Source: Halopseudomonas salina (GTDB lineage: Bacteria > Pseudomonadota > Gammaproteobacteria > Pseudomonadales > Pseudomonadaceae). From it: a stretch of 64,000 nt of DNA. Positions 26,418 to 36,097 of this stretch are shown here, piece after piece (position 1 is the first letter of the stretch; the number at the start of each line of letters is the position of its first letter). The notes beneath the pieces were generated by a model. It ran no database searches, was not told the origin of the DNA, and saw only the letters and a list, made by a program, of their open reading frames with translations. The stretch spans positions 1-64,000 of the forward strand of contig NZ_VTTI01000008.1 in assembly GCF_008641105.1 (NCBI RefSeq), read 5' to 3'. A program made the translations under genes and the position numbers.

Positions 26418-27212
26418 ATGCCTAACGTAACCCTGACAACGCTGAGCAAGCTCAAGCAGACTGGTGAGAAGATCACCTGCCTCACTGCCTACGACGCCAC
26501 CTTCTCGCAACTGGTCAACGAGGCCGGGGTGGAAGTGATCCTGGTTGGTGACTCACTGGGAATGGTATTGCAAGGCAATGACAGCACTCTGCCTGTGACC
26601 GTGGCTGACATGGCCTACCACACCCGGGCTGTAAAGCGTGGCAACAGTAGTGCTCTGATCATGGTCGACCTGCCGTTCATGTCCTACCCCAACGTAGACC
26701 AGGCGTTGGCCAGCAGTGCTCAACTGATGCAGGCTGGTGCCCATATGGTCAAACTGGAGGGGGCCGGGTGGCTTGCACCCATCATCAAGGCCCTGGTACA
26801 AAATGGCGTACCCGTTTGCGCCCACCTGGGCCTGACTCCGCAAGCGGTGAACCTGCTCGGGGGTTACAAGGTACAAGGGCGTCTTGATGAGCAGGCCCAG
26901 GTAATACTCGATGACGCCAAGGCGCTGGAAGCTGCCGGCGCGAGTATGTTGCTGCTCGAATGCGTTCCCAGCGTCCTGGCCAACGCTATTACCGAAGCGG
27001 TATCGGTACCGGTGATAGGTATTGGTGCCGGCAGTGGTACTGACGGGCAGGTGCTGGTAGTACACGACATGCTCGGCCTGACACGGGGTCACCGTCAGCC
27101 GCGTTTCGTCAAGAATTTCATGCTCGACCAGCAGGACGTGCCCGGCGCATTGCGCGCCTACGTCGAAGCAGTCAAGAAAGTCGAATTCCCCGCCGCCGAA
27201 CACGAGTTTTAA
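26418..27212 (+). CDS. panB: 3-methyl-2-oxobutanoate hydroxymethyltransferase
   Basis: First step of pantothenate synthesis: adds a hydroxymethyl group from methylenetetrahydrofolate to ketoisovalerate, an intermediate of the ilv pathway encoded at the left of the window. The 264-residue TIM barrel has the metal and catalytic residues in [19 protein letters not shown] and LLLECVP. I start at the ATG at 26418 ([10 protein letters not shown]), which aligns with known PanB proteins; 26406 and 26352 are upstream alternatives. panC follows after 5 nt. Confidence 0.94.
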   Translation: MPNVTLTTLSKLKQTGEKITCLTAYDATFSQLVNEAGVEVILVGDSLGMVLQGNDSTLPVTVADMAYHTRAVKRGNSSALIMVDLPFMSYPNVDQALASSAQLMQAGAHMVKLEGAGWLAPIIKALVQNGVPVCAHLGLTPQAVNLLGGYKVQGRLDEQAQVILDDAKALEAAGASMLLLECVPSVLANAITEAVSVPVIGIGAGSGTDGQVLVVHDMLGLTRGHRQPRFVKNFMLDQQDVPGALRAYVEAVKKVEFPAAEHEF

Positions 27213-27217
27213 CGACG

Positions 27218-28069
27218 ATGAACACCCTGCACACTATCGCTCAGTTACGCGCAGCGCTTAACCGGGCCCGCCAGGATGGCAAGCGTATTGGCCTGGTACC
27301 CACCATGGGCAACCTGCATGCGGGCCATGTCACGCTCGTTGCCAAGGCGCGGCAGCGTACCGACTTCGTGGTCGTCAGTATTTTCGTTAATCCTCTGCAA
27401 TTTGGCGTTGGTGAGGATCTGGACAGCTACCCACGCACCCTGGAAGAGGATCAGCGCAAGCTGTTGGATGCTGGCGCGGATCTGGTGTTTGCTCCCAACG
27501 TCAAGGAAATGTATCCGGAGGGTATGGCCGGCCACACCCGCATCAGCGTGCCTGTGGTGTCCGAGGGGCTTTGCGGCGCCAGCCGACCGGGGCATTTCGA
27601 GGGGGTTGCCACGGTCGTGTGCAAGCTGCTCAACATTGTCCAGCCCGATCTGGCGGTATTCGGTCAGAAGGATTTTCAGCAACTGGCTGTCATCCGCAAG
27701 ATGGCCCACGATCTCTGCCTGCCCGTGCAGGTTATGGGTGAACCCACAGTACGCGCCGATGACGGCCTGGCATTGTCATCACGTAACGGCTACCTCAGCG
27801 AGGAAGAGCGCAAGATTGCTCCTGTTCTGTTCCAGACCCTGCAGGACACAGCCAAGGCCATCCAGGCAGGAGAGCGGGACTATCCAGCTCTGATCGAGTG
27901 CGCGCGCCAGCGTCTCGCAGACGCCGGTCTGCGTGCCGACTACCTTGACCTGCGCGATGCCCTCACCCTTGACCCGGTCAATACCGGCACCCGTGACATG
28001 GTGATTCTGGCAGCCGCCTACCTGGGCAAGACACGACTCATCGACAACCTTCTGTTCCAACAGGACTGA
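27218..28069 (+). CDS. panC: Pantothenate synthetase
   Basis: Joins pantoate and beta-alanine with ATP. The 283-residue class I-synthetase-like protein has [10 protein letters not shown] (about residue 28), FGQKDFQQL, and the C-terminal [11 protein letters not shown], all diagnostic. It sits 5 nt downstream of panB. In P. aeruginosa panD and pgi follow; here acs follows directly, so beta-alanine supply must come from elsewhere. Confidence 0.96.
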   Translation: MNTLHTIAQLRAALNRARQDGKRIGLVPTMGNLHAGHVTLVAKARQRTDFVVVSIFVNPLQFGVGEDLDSYPRTLEEDQRKLLDAGADLVFAPNVKEMYPEGMAGHTRISVPVVSEGLCGASRPGHFEGVATVVCKLLNIVQPDLAVFGQKDFQQLAVIRKMAHDLCLPVQVMGEPTVRADDGLALSSRNGYLSEEERKIAPVLFQTLQDTAKAIQAGERDYPALIECARQRLADAGLRADYLDLRDALTLDPVNTGTRDMVILAAAYLGKTRLIDNLLFQQD

Positions 28070-28095
28070 TCTCTCCACTCTCTTGAAGCCCTTTT

Positions 28096-28123
28096 TTGCC
28101 GCTGAACAGGCCACCGCTACACT
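28096..28123 (+). promoter_or_regulatory. Candidate sigma70 promoter of acs
   Basis: TTGCCG (28096-28101), a 16-nt spacer and TACACT (28118-28123) would give a leader of about 110 nt. Both boxes match 4 of 6 positions. Experimental support is absent. Confidence 0.35.
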
Positions 28124-28217
28124 CCTTGTGGCGACCTCGTATCAGACCAAAGAAGGGTTGAATTGCCTGCGGTAATGGCCGACGCTTAAAGCAAGAATGC
28201 TTCCGGCTGTGCCGCAG

Positions 28218-28228
28218 AAAATAACAAG
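28218..28228 (+). promoter_or_regulatory. A-rich Hfq/Crc-type CA motif at the acs ribosome site
   Basis: AAAATAACAAG runs into the Shine-Dalgarno AAGAGGA just before the acs ATG. It fits the AAnAAnAA pattern that Hfq with Crc binds to block translation during catabolite repression. CrcZ encoded 4 kb upstream would relieve this. Confidence 0.55.
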
Positions 28229-28240
28229 AGGACCCGAGTC

Positions 28241-30181
28241 ATGTACAAGATTGAAAACCATAAGGTATCCGACGCCGCCCGCTCGAATACACACGTCGAT
28301 GAAGCCGGTTACAACCGGATGTACAAGCAGTCGATCGAGCAACCGGACCAGTTTTGGGCAGAGCAGGCTGAGCGCTTTCTGACCTGGGACAAGCCCTGGA
28401 GCAAGGTGCACGAAAGCGACATGACAAAGGGCGAAGCCGCCTGGTTTATCGACGGCAAACTCAATGTCAGCACCAATTGCATTGACCGCCACCTGGCCAC
28501 CCGTGGCGACCAGACAGCCATCATCTGGGAAGGCGACGACCCGTCCGAGTCGCTGAATATCACCTACCGCCAGCTGCACGAACACGTTTCCCGACTGGCA
28601 AACGTACTGCGCGCCCGTGGCGTCAAAAAGGGCGAGCGCGTCTGCCTGTACATGCCAATGATCCCCGAGGCGGCCTATGCCATGCTCGCTTGCGCACGTA
28701 TCGGCGCGGTGCATTCCGTGGTATTCGGCGGCTTCTCCCCGGATGCCGTGCGTGATCGTATCAACGATTCCGACTGCCAGGCTGTGATCACCGCTGATCA
28801 GGGCGTGCGCGGAGGCAAGAATGTGCCACTCAAGCAGAACGTCGACAAGGCGTTGAAGGAATGCCCTGGCGTACACACCGTGGTGACTGTCAAACGCACC
28901 GGTGGCGACATTGGCTGGAACGAGAACCGCGACATCTGGTACCACGAGGCCTGCGCCGCGGTCAGTGCCGAATGCGAACCCGAGCCGATGGACAGTGAAG
29001 ACCCGCTATTCATCCTCTACACCTCAGGCTCTACCGGCAAGCCCAAGGGCGTATTGCACACTACCGGTGGCTATCTGCTAGGCTCGGCGATGACCCACCA
29101 CTACGTGTTCGATTACCACGAGGGCGAAGTTTACTGGTGCACCGCGGATGTGGGCTGGATCACCGGCCACTCCTATATCGTTTATGGCCCCCTGTGCAAC
29201 GGCGCCACTACCTTGATGTTCGAGGGCGTGCCGACCTACCCGGATGCCTCACGCTGCTGGCAGATCGTCGACAAGCACAAGGTCAACATCTTCTATACCG
29301 CGCCCACCGCTATTCGTGCACTGATGGCTCAGGGCAACGAGCTGGTTACCGGCACATCCCGTGAAAGCCTGCGCCTGCTGGGCAGTGTCGGCGAGCCGAT
29401 CAACCCCGAGGCTTGGGAATGGTACTACCACGTAGTTGGCGAAATGCGCTGCCCGATTGTGGACACCTGGTGGCAGACCGAAACCGGCGCGATCATGATT
29501 ACCCCCCTGCCGGGTGCCACTGATCTCAAGCCCGGTTCGGCCACACGTCCCTTCTTCGGTGTAGAGCCAGCCCTGTATGACCCCGAGGGCAACGAGCTGG
29601 AGGGTGCTGCCAGCGGTAACCTGGTAATCAAGCGGTCATGGCCGAGCCAGATTCGCACCGTCTACGGCGATCATCAGCGCCTGGTCGATACCTATTTCAG
29701 CGCCTACAAGGGTGTGTATTTCACCGGTGACGGCGCCCGACGCGACGAGGACGGTTATTACTGGATTACCGGCCGCGTGGACGACGTTCTCAACGTATCC
29801 GGTCACCGCATCGGCACCGCCGAAGTGGAAAGTGCCCTGGTACTGCATGACTCGGTAGCTGAAGCGGCCGTGGTCGGCTGCCCCCATGACATCAAGGGCC
29901 AGTGCATCTATGCCTATGTGATGCCCATGCGTGGAATAACGCCGAGCGACGAGCTGGTCAAGGAACTCAAGGCGTTCGTTGCCGAGCAGGTGGGCTCCTT
30001 CGCCAAGCCCGATTTCATCCAGTGGACGCCCGGGCTGCCGAAAACGCGCTCAGGCAAGATCATGCGCCGCATTCTGCGCAAGATTGCCTGTGATGAGCTC
30101 GAGACCCTGGGCGACACTTCGACACTTGCTGATCCAGCGGTCGTCGAGGAACTGATCGAGCATCGACTGAATCGCGCATGA
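28241..30181 (+). CDS. acs: Acetyl-CoA synthetase (AMP-forming)
   Basis: Activates acetate to acetyl-CoA through acetyl-AMP. The 646-residue adenylate-forming enzyme has the P-loop-like [20 protein letters not shown] (about residue 262), acetate pocket [10 protein letters not shown], and the C-terminal catalytic Lys in [10 protein letters not shown] (about residue 607), the site reversibly acetylated in this family. Strong AAGAGGA ribosome site. An A-rich motif overlapping that site suggests Hfq/Crc control. It is probably an independent transcription unit after panC. Confidence 0.96.
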   Translation: MYKIENHKVSDAARSNTHVDEAGYNRMYKQSIEQPDQFWAEQAERFLTWDKPWSKVHESDMTKGEAAWFIDGKLNVSTNCIDRHLATRGDQTAIIWEGDDPSESLNITYRQLHEHVSRLANVLRARGVKKGERVCLYMPMIPEAAYAMLACARIGAVHSVVFGGFSPDAVRDRINDSDCQAVITADQGVRGGKNVPLKQNVDKALKECPGVHTVVTVKRTGGDIGWNENRDIWYHEACAAVSAECEPEPMDSEDPLFILYTSGSTGKPKGVLHTTGGYLLGSAMTHHYVFDYHEGEVYWCTADVGWITGHSYIVYGPLCNGATTLMFEGVPTYPDASRCWQIVDKHKVNIFYTAPTAIRALMAQGNELVTGTSRESLRLLGSVGEPINPEAWEWYYHVVGEMRCPIVDTWWQTETGAIMITPLPGATDLKPGSATRPFFGVEPALYDPEGNELEGAASGNLVIKRSWPSQIRTVYGDHQRLVDTYFSAYKGVYFTGDGARRDEDGYYWITGRVDDVLNVSGHRIGTAEVESALVLHDSVAEAAVVGCPHDIKGQCIYAYVMPMRGITPSDELVKELKAFVAEQVGSFAKPDFIQWTPGLPKTRSGKIMRRILRKIACDELETLGDTSTLADPAVVEELIEHRLNRA

Positions 30182-30208
30182 GACACATCTTGTCCTGACC
30201 TGGCGGGC

Positions 30209-30246
30209 CCTCTATGCTTGTGCCCTTTAAAGCATTCGCATAGAGG
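30209..30246 (+). promoter_or_regulatory. Inverted repeat covering the atoB ribosome site
   Basis: Perfect 9-bp arms (30209-30217 and 30238-30246) are 20 nt apart. The right arm ends in AGAGG, the Shine-Dalgarno of the thiolase gene. If transcribed, the hairpin would hide the ribosome site; as DNA it could be an operator. Confidence 0.5.
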
Positions 30247-30254
30247 AATCGCCC

Positions 30255-31436
30255 ATGCAAGATGTCGTAATTGTCGCCGCAACCCGCACTGCCATCGGCA
30301 GCTTTGGCGGTCAGTTTGCCAATATCCCCGCCCATGAACTGGGGGCGACGGTCATTCGCGCCTTGCTGGAAAAAACCGCTATCGATCCTGCGATAGTCGA
30401 TGAAGTCATTCTCGGCCAGGTACTCACCGCCGGCTGTGGCCAGAATCCGGCCCGCCAGGCAGCCATTCACGGCGGCCTGCCCTTCAGCGTTCCCGCTCTC
30501 AATCTGAACAAGGTCTGTGGCTCCGGTCTCAAGGCGCTGCATCTGGGCGCCCAGGCAATCCGCTGCGGGGATGCAGATGTGATCATCGCCGGTGGCCAGG
30601 AATCCATGAGCCTGTCGCCCCATCTGATGCCCGGCTCCCGAACCGGTTTGCGCATGGGTCACGGCAAGCTCATCGACAGCATGATCCATGATGGTCTATG
30701 GGACGCTTTCAACGATTACCACATGGGTATCACTGCCGAGAATCTGGTCAACAAGTATCAGATCAGTCGTGAAGAACAGGATGCCTTTGCCGCCGCCTCG
30801 CAGCAGAAAGCGGTCGCCGCTCAGGAAGCCGGCCATTTCGATGCCGAGATCACGCCCGTCAGCGTTCCCCAGCGCAAAGGCGAGCCGCTGCAGATAGTGC
30901 GCGACGAGAATCCCCGCGCCGGCACCACTGCCGAGTCACTGGGTAAGCTGCGTCCGGCTTTCCAGAAAGATGGCAGTGTCACTGCTGGCAACGCCTCCGG
31001 CCTGAACGACGGCGCCGCCGCGGTAATGCTTATGAGCGCAACCAAGGCCAAGGAACTGGGTTTGCCAGTATTGGCGCGCATTGCCGCCTACGCCAACGCC
31101 GGGGTGGATCCGGCCATCATGGGGATTGGCCCGGTTTCAGCTACCCAGCGCTGCTTGCAGAAAGCTGACTGGCAGATTGCCGACCTTGACCTGATCGAAG
31201 CCAACGAGGCCTTTGCTGCGCAAGCGCTGGCGGTCGGCCGTGAACTCAAGTGGAACGCCGACAAGGTCAACGTCAATGGCGGTGCGATTGCGCTGGGCCA
31301 TCCGATTGGGGCCTCCGGATGCCGGGTGCTGGTTACCCTGCTGCATGAGATGATGCGGCGCGATGCCAAGAAGGGTCTGGCTACATTGTGTATCGGTGGT
31401 GGTCAGGGTGTAGCCCTGGCGCTGCAGCGCGACTGA
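30255..31436 (+). CDS. atoB: Acetyl-CoA C-acetyltransferase
   Basis: Biosynthetic-type thiolase (AtoB/PhaA group) that condenses or cleaves acetoacetyl-CoA. The 393 residues carry the nucleophilic Cys88 in [11 protein letters not shown], the GHPIGASG His, and the second Cys in [10 protein letters not shown]. No acetoacetyl-CoA reductase or PHA synthase is nearby, so a degradative or ketone-body role is as likely as polymer synthesis. It lies 73 nt downstream of acs and may respond to the same carbon signals. Confidence 0.92.
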   Translation: MQDVVIVAATRTAIGSFGGQFANIPAHELGATVIRALLEKTAIDPAIVDEVILGQVLTAGCGQNPARQAAIHGGLPFSVPALNLNKVCGSGLKALHLGAQAIRCGDADVIIAGGQESMSLSPHLMPGSRTGLRMGHGKLIDSMIHDGLWDAFNDYHMGITAENLVNKYQISREEQDAFAAASQQKAVAAQEAGHFDAEITPVSVPQRKGEPLQIVRDENPRAGTTAESLGKLRPAFQKDGSVTAGNASGLNDGAAAVMLMSATKAKELGLPVLARIAAYANAGVDPAIMGIGPVSATQRCLQKADWQIADLDLIEANEAFAAQALAVGRELKWNADKVNVNGGAIALGHPIGASGCRVLVTLLHEMMRRDAKKGLATLCIGGGQGVALALQRD

Positions 31437-31453
31437 ATGTCCGGCGCTGCTGG

Positions 31454-31876
31454 CTAGAGCCTGTCGCCCTTGAAACGTGGCGGGAACAGCCAGCAGCAGG
31501 CCAGCACCAACGCGCCAAACAGACTGTAAACCAGAATGAAAACCCAGGCCGGCAGGTCAAAATACAACACCGACTGAAGCCAGTATTGGATGAAACTGCC
31601 GGCGTAGGTAATCTCTCCTCCCTGTTCACGCAACCACATTTCAAGCGTGGTCAGTGGACAAACTATCCCCAACCAGGCCTCAGCGACCACGATTGCAATA
31701 GTCGCCAGATGTGCCAAACGGAACCACAGGTTGTTAACCCAGCGCCAACCGCGCAGGTTCCCACCAATAATGATCACCAGGCCCAGCACAACGAATGCAA
31801 CCAGTCCAATATGGATAGCCAACACCAGATTGGCCAGGGTCTGGTAGGGAAATGACTCAGTCAAGGATCGCTCCAC
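31454..31876 (-). CDS. DUF2784 family membrane protein
   Basis: A 140-residue integral membrane protein with four hydrophobic helices. Family-type features are the LANLVLAIHIGLVAFVVLG first helix and the Cys-Pro containing loop CPLTTLEMWLREQ, followed by YWLQSVLYFDLPAW. Function is unknown. It starts at 31876, one base before the end of the DUF1622 gene, so the two small membrane proteins are probably co-expressed. Confidence 0.82.
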   Translation of the reverse strand: MERSLTESFPYQTLANLVLAIHIGLVAFVVLGLVIIIGGNLRGWRWVNNLWFRLAHLATIAIVVAEAWLGIVCPLTTLEMWLREQGGEITYAGSFIQYWLQSVLYFDLPAWVFILVYSLFGALVLACCWLFPPRFKGDRL

Positions 31877-32245
31877 TCAGAGAGGCTCACTCTTCTCTCT
31901 TTCTGGCTGCCATGGCCAACGCCCGGTCAGTTCCACGTCCAGGGTAAAACTCAGGAACGTGCGCACCATAACAATCAGCGCCAAGGTGCCGACTGACTCG
32001 AAGGTAAGATCCACCGTCACGGTCATGATAATGTCCGCGGCCACGAGAAATTCAAGACCTAATAGAATGCCTCGCCCCAGCCTCTGTCGTACCTCCTGGA
32101 ACACACCTCTGGCATCGTATTGCTTGGCTATGTGATAGCCGGCAACCGCGATGGAATACACAGCGGTCAGGGTAATGATTCCAATCCCCAGAAGCTCAAT
32201 AATGGAAACAGCCCATTGGGCGACCAGGATAACGCTGTCATGCAT
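31877..32245 (-). CDS. DUF1622 family membrane protein
   Basis: A 122-residue membrane protein with three predicted helices (SIIELLGIGIITLTAVYSI, then the LGRGILLGLEFLVAADII region, then LALIVMVRTFLSF). Conserved DUF1622 segments with charged residues inside the helix (EFLVAADI) are visible. I start at ATG 32245, with GGAGG 4 nt upstream; the frame is open to 32374 but the extension is not hydrophobic or conserved in feel. Function unknown. Confidence 0.85.
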   Translation of the reverse strand: MHDSVILVAQWAVSIIELLGIGIITLTAVYSIAVAGYHIAKQYDARGVFQEVRQRLGRGILLGLEFLVAADIIMTVTVDLTFESVGTLALIVMVRTFLSFTLDVELTGRWPWQPEREKSEPL

Positions 32246-32642
32246 AAAACCTCCGTGCCCCGCGGGTATTGAATCTGCCCGTAATCCATAACACGAATGT
32301 CGGCGGCAGTCATTCAATCCGGCAGTGCAACCATGCCAGGCAGGTTCCAGCGACCTGGGTAGATCTTGAATCAACCAGATACCCTGGGTTGGTTACCAGA
32401 ATGTACTTCACGTGCGCATCAGCGACTCCTGAGGCGAATCAAACCCGTAAAAAGCCGGCCCTGGCGTTGGGACCAGAGCCAGCCACCTACCTGAATGCTG
32501 ACTGATCCTGGCGGGAAAAGTTTCAAGCACGGTTCGCTGGGGGCCTATCACTTCTTGTTGCCTCCCAGGAACTTGCTAGCCTTTGGGTAGCCACACTTAC
32601 AAGAACAGTCCTCCGGATTGGTTAACCTAAAAGGAAAGTTCA
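32246..32642. other. 397-bp intergenic region, no gene seen
   Basis: Between the DUF1622 gene (leftward) and fadI (rightward). It should hold divergent promoters. No strong -35/-10 pair stands out; TTGTTG-N16-TAGCCT near 32562-32589 is weak. A GGTTAACC palindrome lies at about 32620, 15 nt before the fadI AAAGGAAAG ribosome site. Confidence 0.4.
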
Positions 32643-33962
32643 ATGGCAACTCGCGATCAGACCGCCGCCGCGGAGCCGGTTTATATTATCGACGGTGCTC
32701 GCACGCCGTTTCTCAAGGCACGCGGCAGGCCCGGACCTTTCACCCCTGTGGATCTCGCAGTGCAATGCGGCCGACCCCTATTGTTGCGCCAATCCTTCGC
32801 GCCGGACGCCTTTGATCAGGTGATCCTGGGCTGCGTCAACGTGATTTCCGAGGAAATGAATCCAGCGCGAGTGGCGGCCCTGCGTCTTGGCCTGGGCGAG
32901 GACATGCCAGCGTTCACCGTACAGATCAACTGCGGCTCGGGTATGCAGTCCATCGACACCGCTGCCAGATACATCCGTGAGGGCAGTTCAGATCTGATTC
33001 TGGCGGGCGGCGCCGAGGCCTTGAGCCATTCACCTTTGCTGTTACGGCAGGATGCCGTGGAATGGCTAAGTGACCTGCAGCAGGCCAAGAGTGTGGCCGC
33101 AAAGATGCAGGCAGCCAGCCAGTTCCAACCAGGCATGTTGAAACCTGTCATCGGCATCGAACGGGGCCTGACCGACCCCATCGTCGAGCTAAATATGGGC
33201 CAGACCGCCGAGGTGGTCGCGCACCTGTTTGGTATCACGCGCCAGCAGGCGGACGAATATGCACTGGAAAGTCACCAGCGTTTGGCCCACGCCCAGGATG
33301 AAGGCTGGCTGGATGACGAAGTAGTACCTGCCATGTCCAATGACGGGGAGTTCTATCGTGCCGATGACGGGGTGCGCGCGGACAATAGCCTGGGCGCACT
33401 GGCGAAACTCAAACCCGTCTTCGAGCCACCCCATGGCCAGGTGACTGCAGGCAACAGCTCCCAGATCACCGATGGTGCTTGCTGGGTCATTCTTGCCTCC
33501 GAAAAGGCAGTGAAAGAGCACGGACTCAAGCCTATAGCCAAAATCGTCGACAGCCAGTGGTCTGCCCTGGATCCGAAAATCATGGGCCTGGGGCCCGTAC
33601 TGGCTGTCACCGAGATGCTCAAGCGCAGCGGTCAGACCAGGGATGATATCGATCTCTGGGAGATCAACGAAGCCTTCGCGGCGCAAGTGCTGGGGTGCCT
33701 GGCAGCGTGGGAAGATCCCGAATTCTGCCGCAGCGTATTGGGGCTGGATCAACCCTTCGGCCCGATAGACCGGGAGCGGCTGAACGTCGACGGCGGCGCG
33801 ATAAGCCTCGGCCACCCGGTAGGTACCAGCGGCAACCGTATCGTTCTTCACCTGGTCAATGCCATGCGCCGCAAGGGGCTCAAACGGGGTATTGCCACCG
33901 AATGTATCGGCGGCGGTCAGGCCGGGGCCATGTTGATTGAAATGCTACAGGAGACAAGCTGA
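32643..33962 (+). CDS. fadI: 3-ketoacyl-CoA thiolase (FadI-like)
   Basis: Last step of fatty acid beta-oxidation, releasing acetyl-CoA. The 439-residue thiolase matches FadI (about 436) better than FadA (about 390) in length. It has the nucleophile Cys97 in QINCGSGMQ, the GHPVGTSG His and CIGGGQAGAM. A good AAAGGAAAG ribosome site precedes the ATG. The stop overlaps the start of the fadJ-like gene (TGATG), giving the fadI-fadJ order known from enterobacteria, likely a heterotetrameric beta-oxidation complex. Confidence 0.9.
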   Translation: MATRDQTAAAEPVYIIDGARTPFLKARGRPGPFTPVDLAVQCGRPLLLRQSFAPDAFDQVILGCVNVISEEMNPARVAALRLGLGEDMPAFTVQINCGSGMQSIDTAARYIREGSSDLILAGGAEALSHSPLLLRQDAVEWLSDLQQAKSVAAKMQAASQFQPGMLKPVIGIERGLTDPIVELNMGQTAEVVAHLFGITRQQADEYALESHQRLAHAQDEGWLDDEVVPAMSNDGEFYRADDGVRADNSLGALAKLKPVFEPPHGQVTAGNSSQITDGACWVILASEKAVKEHGLKPIAKIVDSQWSALDPKIMGLGPVLAVTEMLKRSGQTRDDIDLWEINEAFAAQVLGCLAAWEDPEFCRSVLGLDQPFGPIDRERLNVDGGAISLGHPVGTSGNRIVLHLVNAMRRKGLKRGIATECIGGGQAGAMLIEMLQETS

Positions 33963-36097
33963 TGACAGGCAAGGTCTATCCCGCGCTGGCTCAGCGTGAT
34001 CGAGAGTTGGGTCCTTTCAACGCGGCACCGCTGACGTCGGATGGCGAGCGGCAACATTGGCATTTCAAACGCGATGATCACAACGTCGCCTGGCTCCTGA
34101 TGGACAAGGCGGATTCCAGCGCAAACGTACTGTCCGAAGAGCTGCTGCGCGAGCTCGACGGGATACTGGATAAGCTCGCAAGCGACAGACCCGCGGCCCT
34201 GGTGATTCGCTCCGCCAAGGCCAGCGGCTTCTGCATGGGGGCCGATATTTCCCAGTTTCGCCATCTCGCCAGTCAGGATGAGGCGGTAGCGAAACTGAAC
34301 GAGGCCCACCGCGTAGTGCAGAAACTCGCCGACCTGCCGTGCCCGACGATAGCTGTTATTCACGGAGCGGCGCTGGGGGGCGGCCTGGAGCTAGCGCTAT
34401 GTTGCGATTATCGGCTGGCGGTGCCCGGGGCGAAGTTCGGCACACCGGAAATTCAACTGGGTCTGCATCCCGGTCTTGGCGCCACCGTGCGCCTGCCCGC
34501 ACTGATCCCGCCGATTGATGCCATGACCATGATGCTTACCGGCAAGACGGTACATGATCGCAAAGCCAAGTCGCTCGGGCTGGTAGACCAGTTGGTGGAG
34601 GAGCGTCACGTAGCCGCGGCGGTCACTGCCGCGGTGCAGGGCGAGATTGACCCATCCGAGCAGAAGGCCTGGAACAGCAAACCCTTCGAACACGCTATAC
34701 CTCGCCAGTTGGCGGGCAAGCGAATGCGCTCCCAGGCGGCCAGCAAGGCGCCCCCTGAGCATTATCCCGCGCCAGAAGCGTTGATCGAACTGTGGGAAGA
34801 GCACGCAGACAATCCGGAAAAGATGCTGCACAAGGAAGTCGAATCCTTCGCCCGGCTGCTGCAGACCCCCACCTCGCAGAACCTGGTAAGGGTGTTTTTT
34901 CTGCGTGAAAAACTCAAAGCCCAGAGCAAGGCGGGCCTTGAGGAAGATCGGGATCTGCCCGAGCTGCGCCACATCCATGTGATTGGCGCCGGCGAGATGG
35001 GCGGCGACATCGCCGCCTGGTGTGCCCTGCAGGGTCTGCGCGTCACCCTGTTTGACATGAAACCCGAGGTGATTGCCAAAGCCGTAGGCAAGGCAGCCAA
35101 ACTCTGCGATAGCAAACACCTCTCCCCCGCACGTACCCGGGATGTGCTCGACCGGCTGATCCCTGATCTGGCCAATCACGGTATCCGCCATGCGGACCTG
35201 GTGCTCGAAGCGGTGCCAGAGGATCTGGAGATCAAGCGCAAGGTCTACGCCGAAGTTGAGCCCCAGCTCAAGCCCGGCGCCATTCTCGCGACCAACACGT
35301 CGAGCATTCAGCTTGAGCAACTGCGTGAAAACCTGCAGAAGCCAGAGCGTCTGGTCGGGATTCACTTTTTCAACCCGGTAGCCAGCATGCAACTGGTCGA
35401 AGTCGTCGCCCATGACCAGGTCAGCGAGAGTACCTTGGCCCAGGCGCGACATTTCGTCGGCCGCATAGACCGGTTGCCGGCACCGGTCGCCAGCGCGCCA
35501 GGGTTTCTGGTCAACCGCGCACTGACGCCCTATCTGGTGGAGACCATCTGCCTGCTGGATGAGGGTGTCGACGCAGAGGCCATCGATCAGGTAGCCCTGG
35601 ATTTCGGTATGCCGATGGGCCCGGTCGAACTGGCAGACCAGGTAGGCCTGGATATCTGCCTGGATGTGGCAGCCATGTTGCGCGAGCGACTGGACACCGA
35701 GCAACCAGCCACGCCCGACTGGTTCTCTCGCAAAGTCGAAAAAGGCGATCTGGGACGCAAAACCGGCAAGGGGTTATACAACTGGGAGGACGGCAAACCG
35801 CAGAAGCGCGATACATTCGATCCCGCGCCTGAAGACACCCTGGATCGGCTGATCCTGCCGATGCTCAATGCCTGCCAGGCGTGCCTTCGGGAGAAGGTGA
35901 TAGAGAACGAAGACCTGCTGGATGGCGCGATGATATTCGCCACCGGTTTTGCGCCTTTCCGCGGCGGTCCGATGCACTACGCCCGTGACCGCGGCACCGA
36001 GGACATTGCTGCTCGCCTCCGCCATTTGCAGGACAAGCATGGCCAGCGTTTCCAGCCGGACCCGGGCTGGGACCAGCAGGAAACCGCGAGCGCCTAG
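33962..36097 (+). CDS. fadJ: Multifunctional enoyl-CoA hydratase/3-hydroxyacyl-CoA dehydrogenase (FadJ-like)
   Basis: Alpha subunit of a beta-oxidation complex. The 711 residues have an N-terminal crotonase domain (oxyanion-hole segment GAALGGGLELALCCDYRLA, about residue 135) and a C-terminal dehydrogenase with the NAD-binding GAGEMGGDIAAWCA (about 343) and catalytic-His region VGIHFFNPVASMQLVE. Length fits FadJ/FadB. It is coupled to fadI. Its TAG stop overlaps the TAG stop of the convergent symporter gene in the shared tetramer CTAG, leaving no room for a terminator. Confidence 0.92.
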   Translation: MTGKVYPALAQRDRELGPFNAAPLTSDGERQHWHFKRDDHNVAWLLMDKADSSANVLSEELLRELDGILDKLASDRPAALVIRSAKASGFCMGADISQFRHLASQDEAVAKLNEAHRVVQKLADLPCPTIAVIHGAALGGGLELALCCDYRLAVPGAKFGTPEIQLGLHPGLGATVRLPALIPPIDAMTMMLTGKTVHDRKAKSLGLVDQLVEERHVAAAVTAAVQGEIDPSEQKAWNSKPFEHAIPRQLAGKRMRSQAASKAPPEHYPAPEALIELWEEHADNPEKMLHKEVESFARLLQTPTSQNLVRVFFLREKLKAQSKAGLEEDRDLPELRHIHVIGAGEMGGDIAAWCALQGLRVTLFDMKPEVIAKAVGKAAKLCDSKHLSPARTRDVLDRLIPDLANHGIRHADLVLEAVPEDLEIKRKVYAEVEPQLKPGAILATNTSSIQLEQLRENLQKPERLVGIHFFNPVASMQLVEVVAHDQVSESTLAQARHFVGRIDRLPAPVASAPGFLVNRALTPYLVETICLLDEGVDAEAIDQVALDFGMPMGPVELADQVGLDICLDVAAMLRERLDTEQPATPDWFSRKVEKGDLGRKTGKGLYNWEDGKPQKRDTFDPAPEDTLDRLILPMLNACQACLREKVIENEDLLDGAMIFATGFAPFRGGPMHYARDRGTEDIAARLRHLQDKHGQRFQPDPGWDQQETASA

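Noticed and set aside
34397..35704. 435-codon frame on the minus strand
   Set aside because: It is antisense to fadJ, whose domains are all intact; the shadow shows no recognisable domain.
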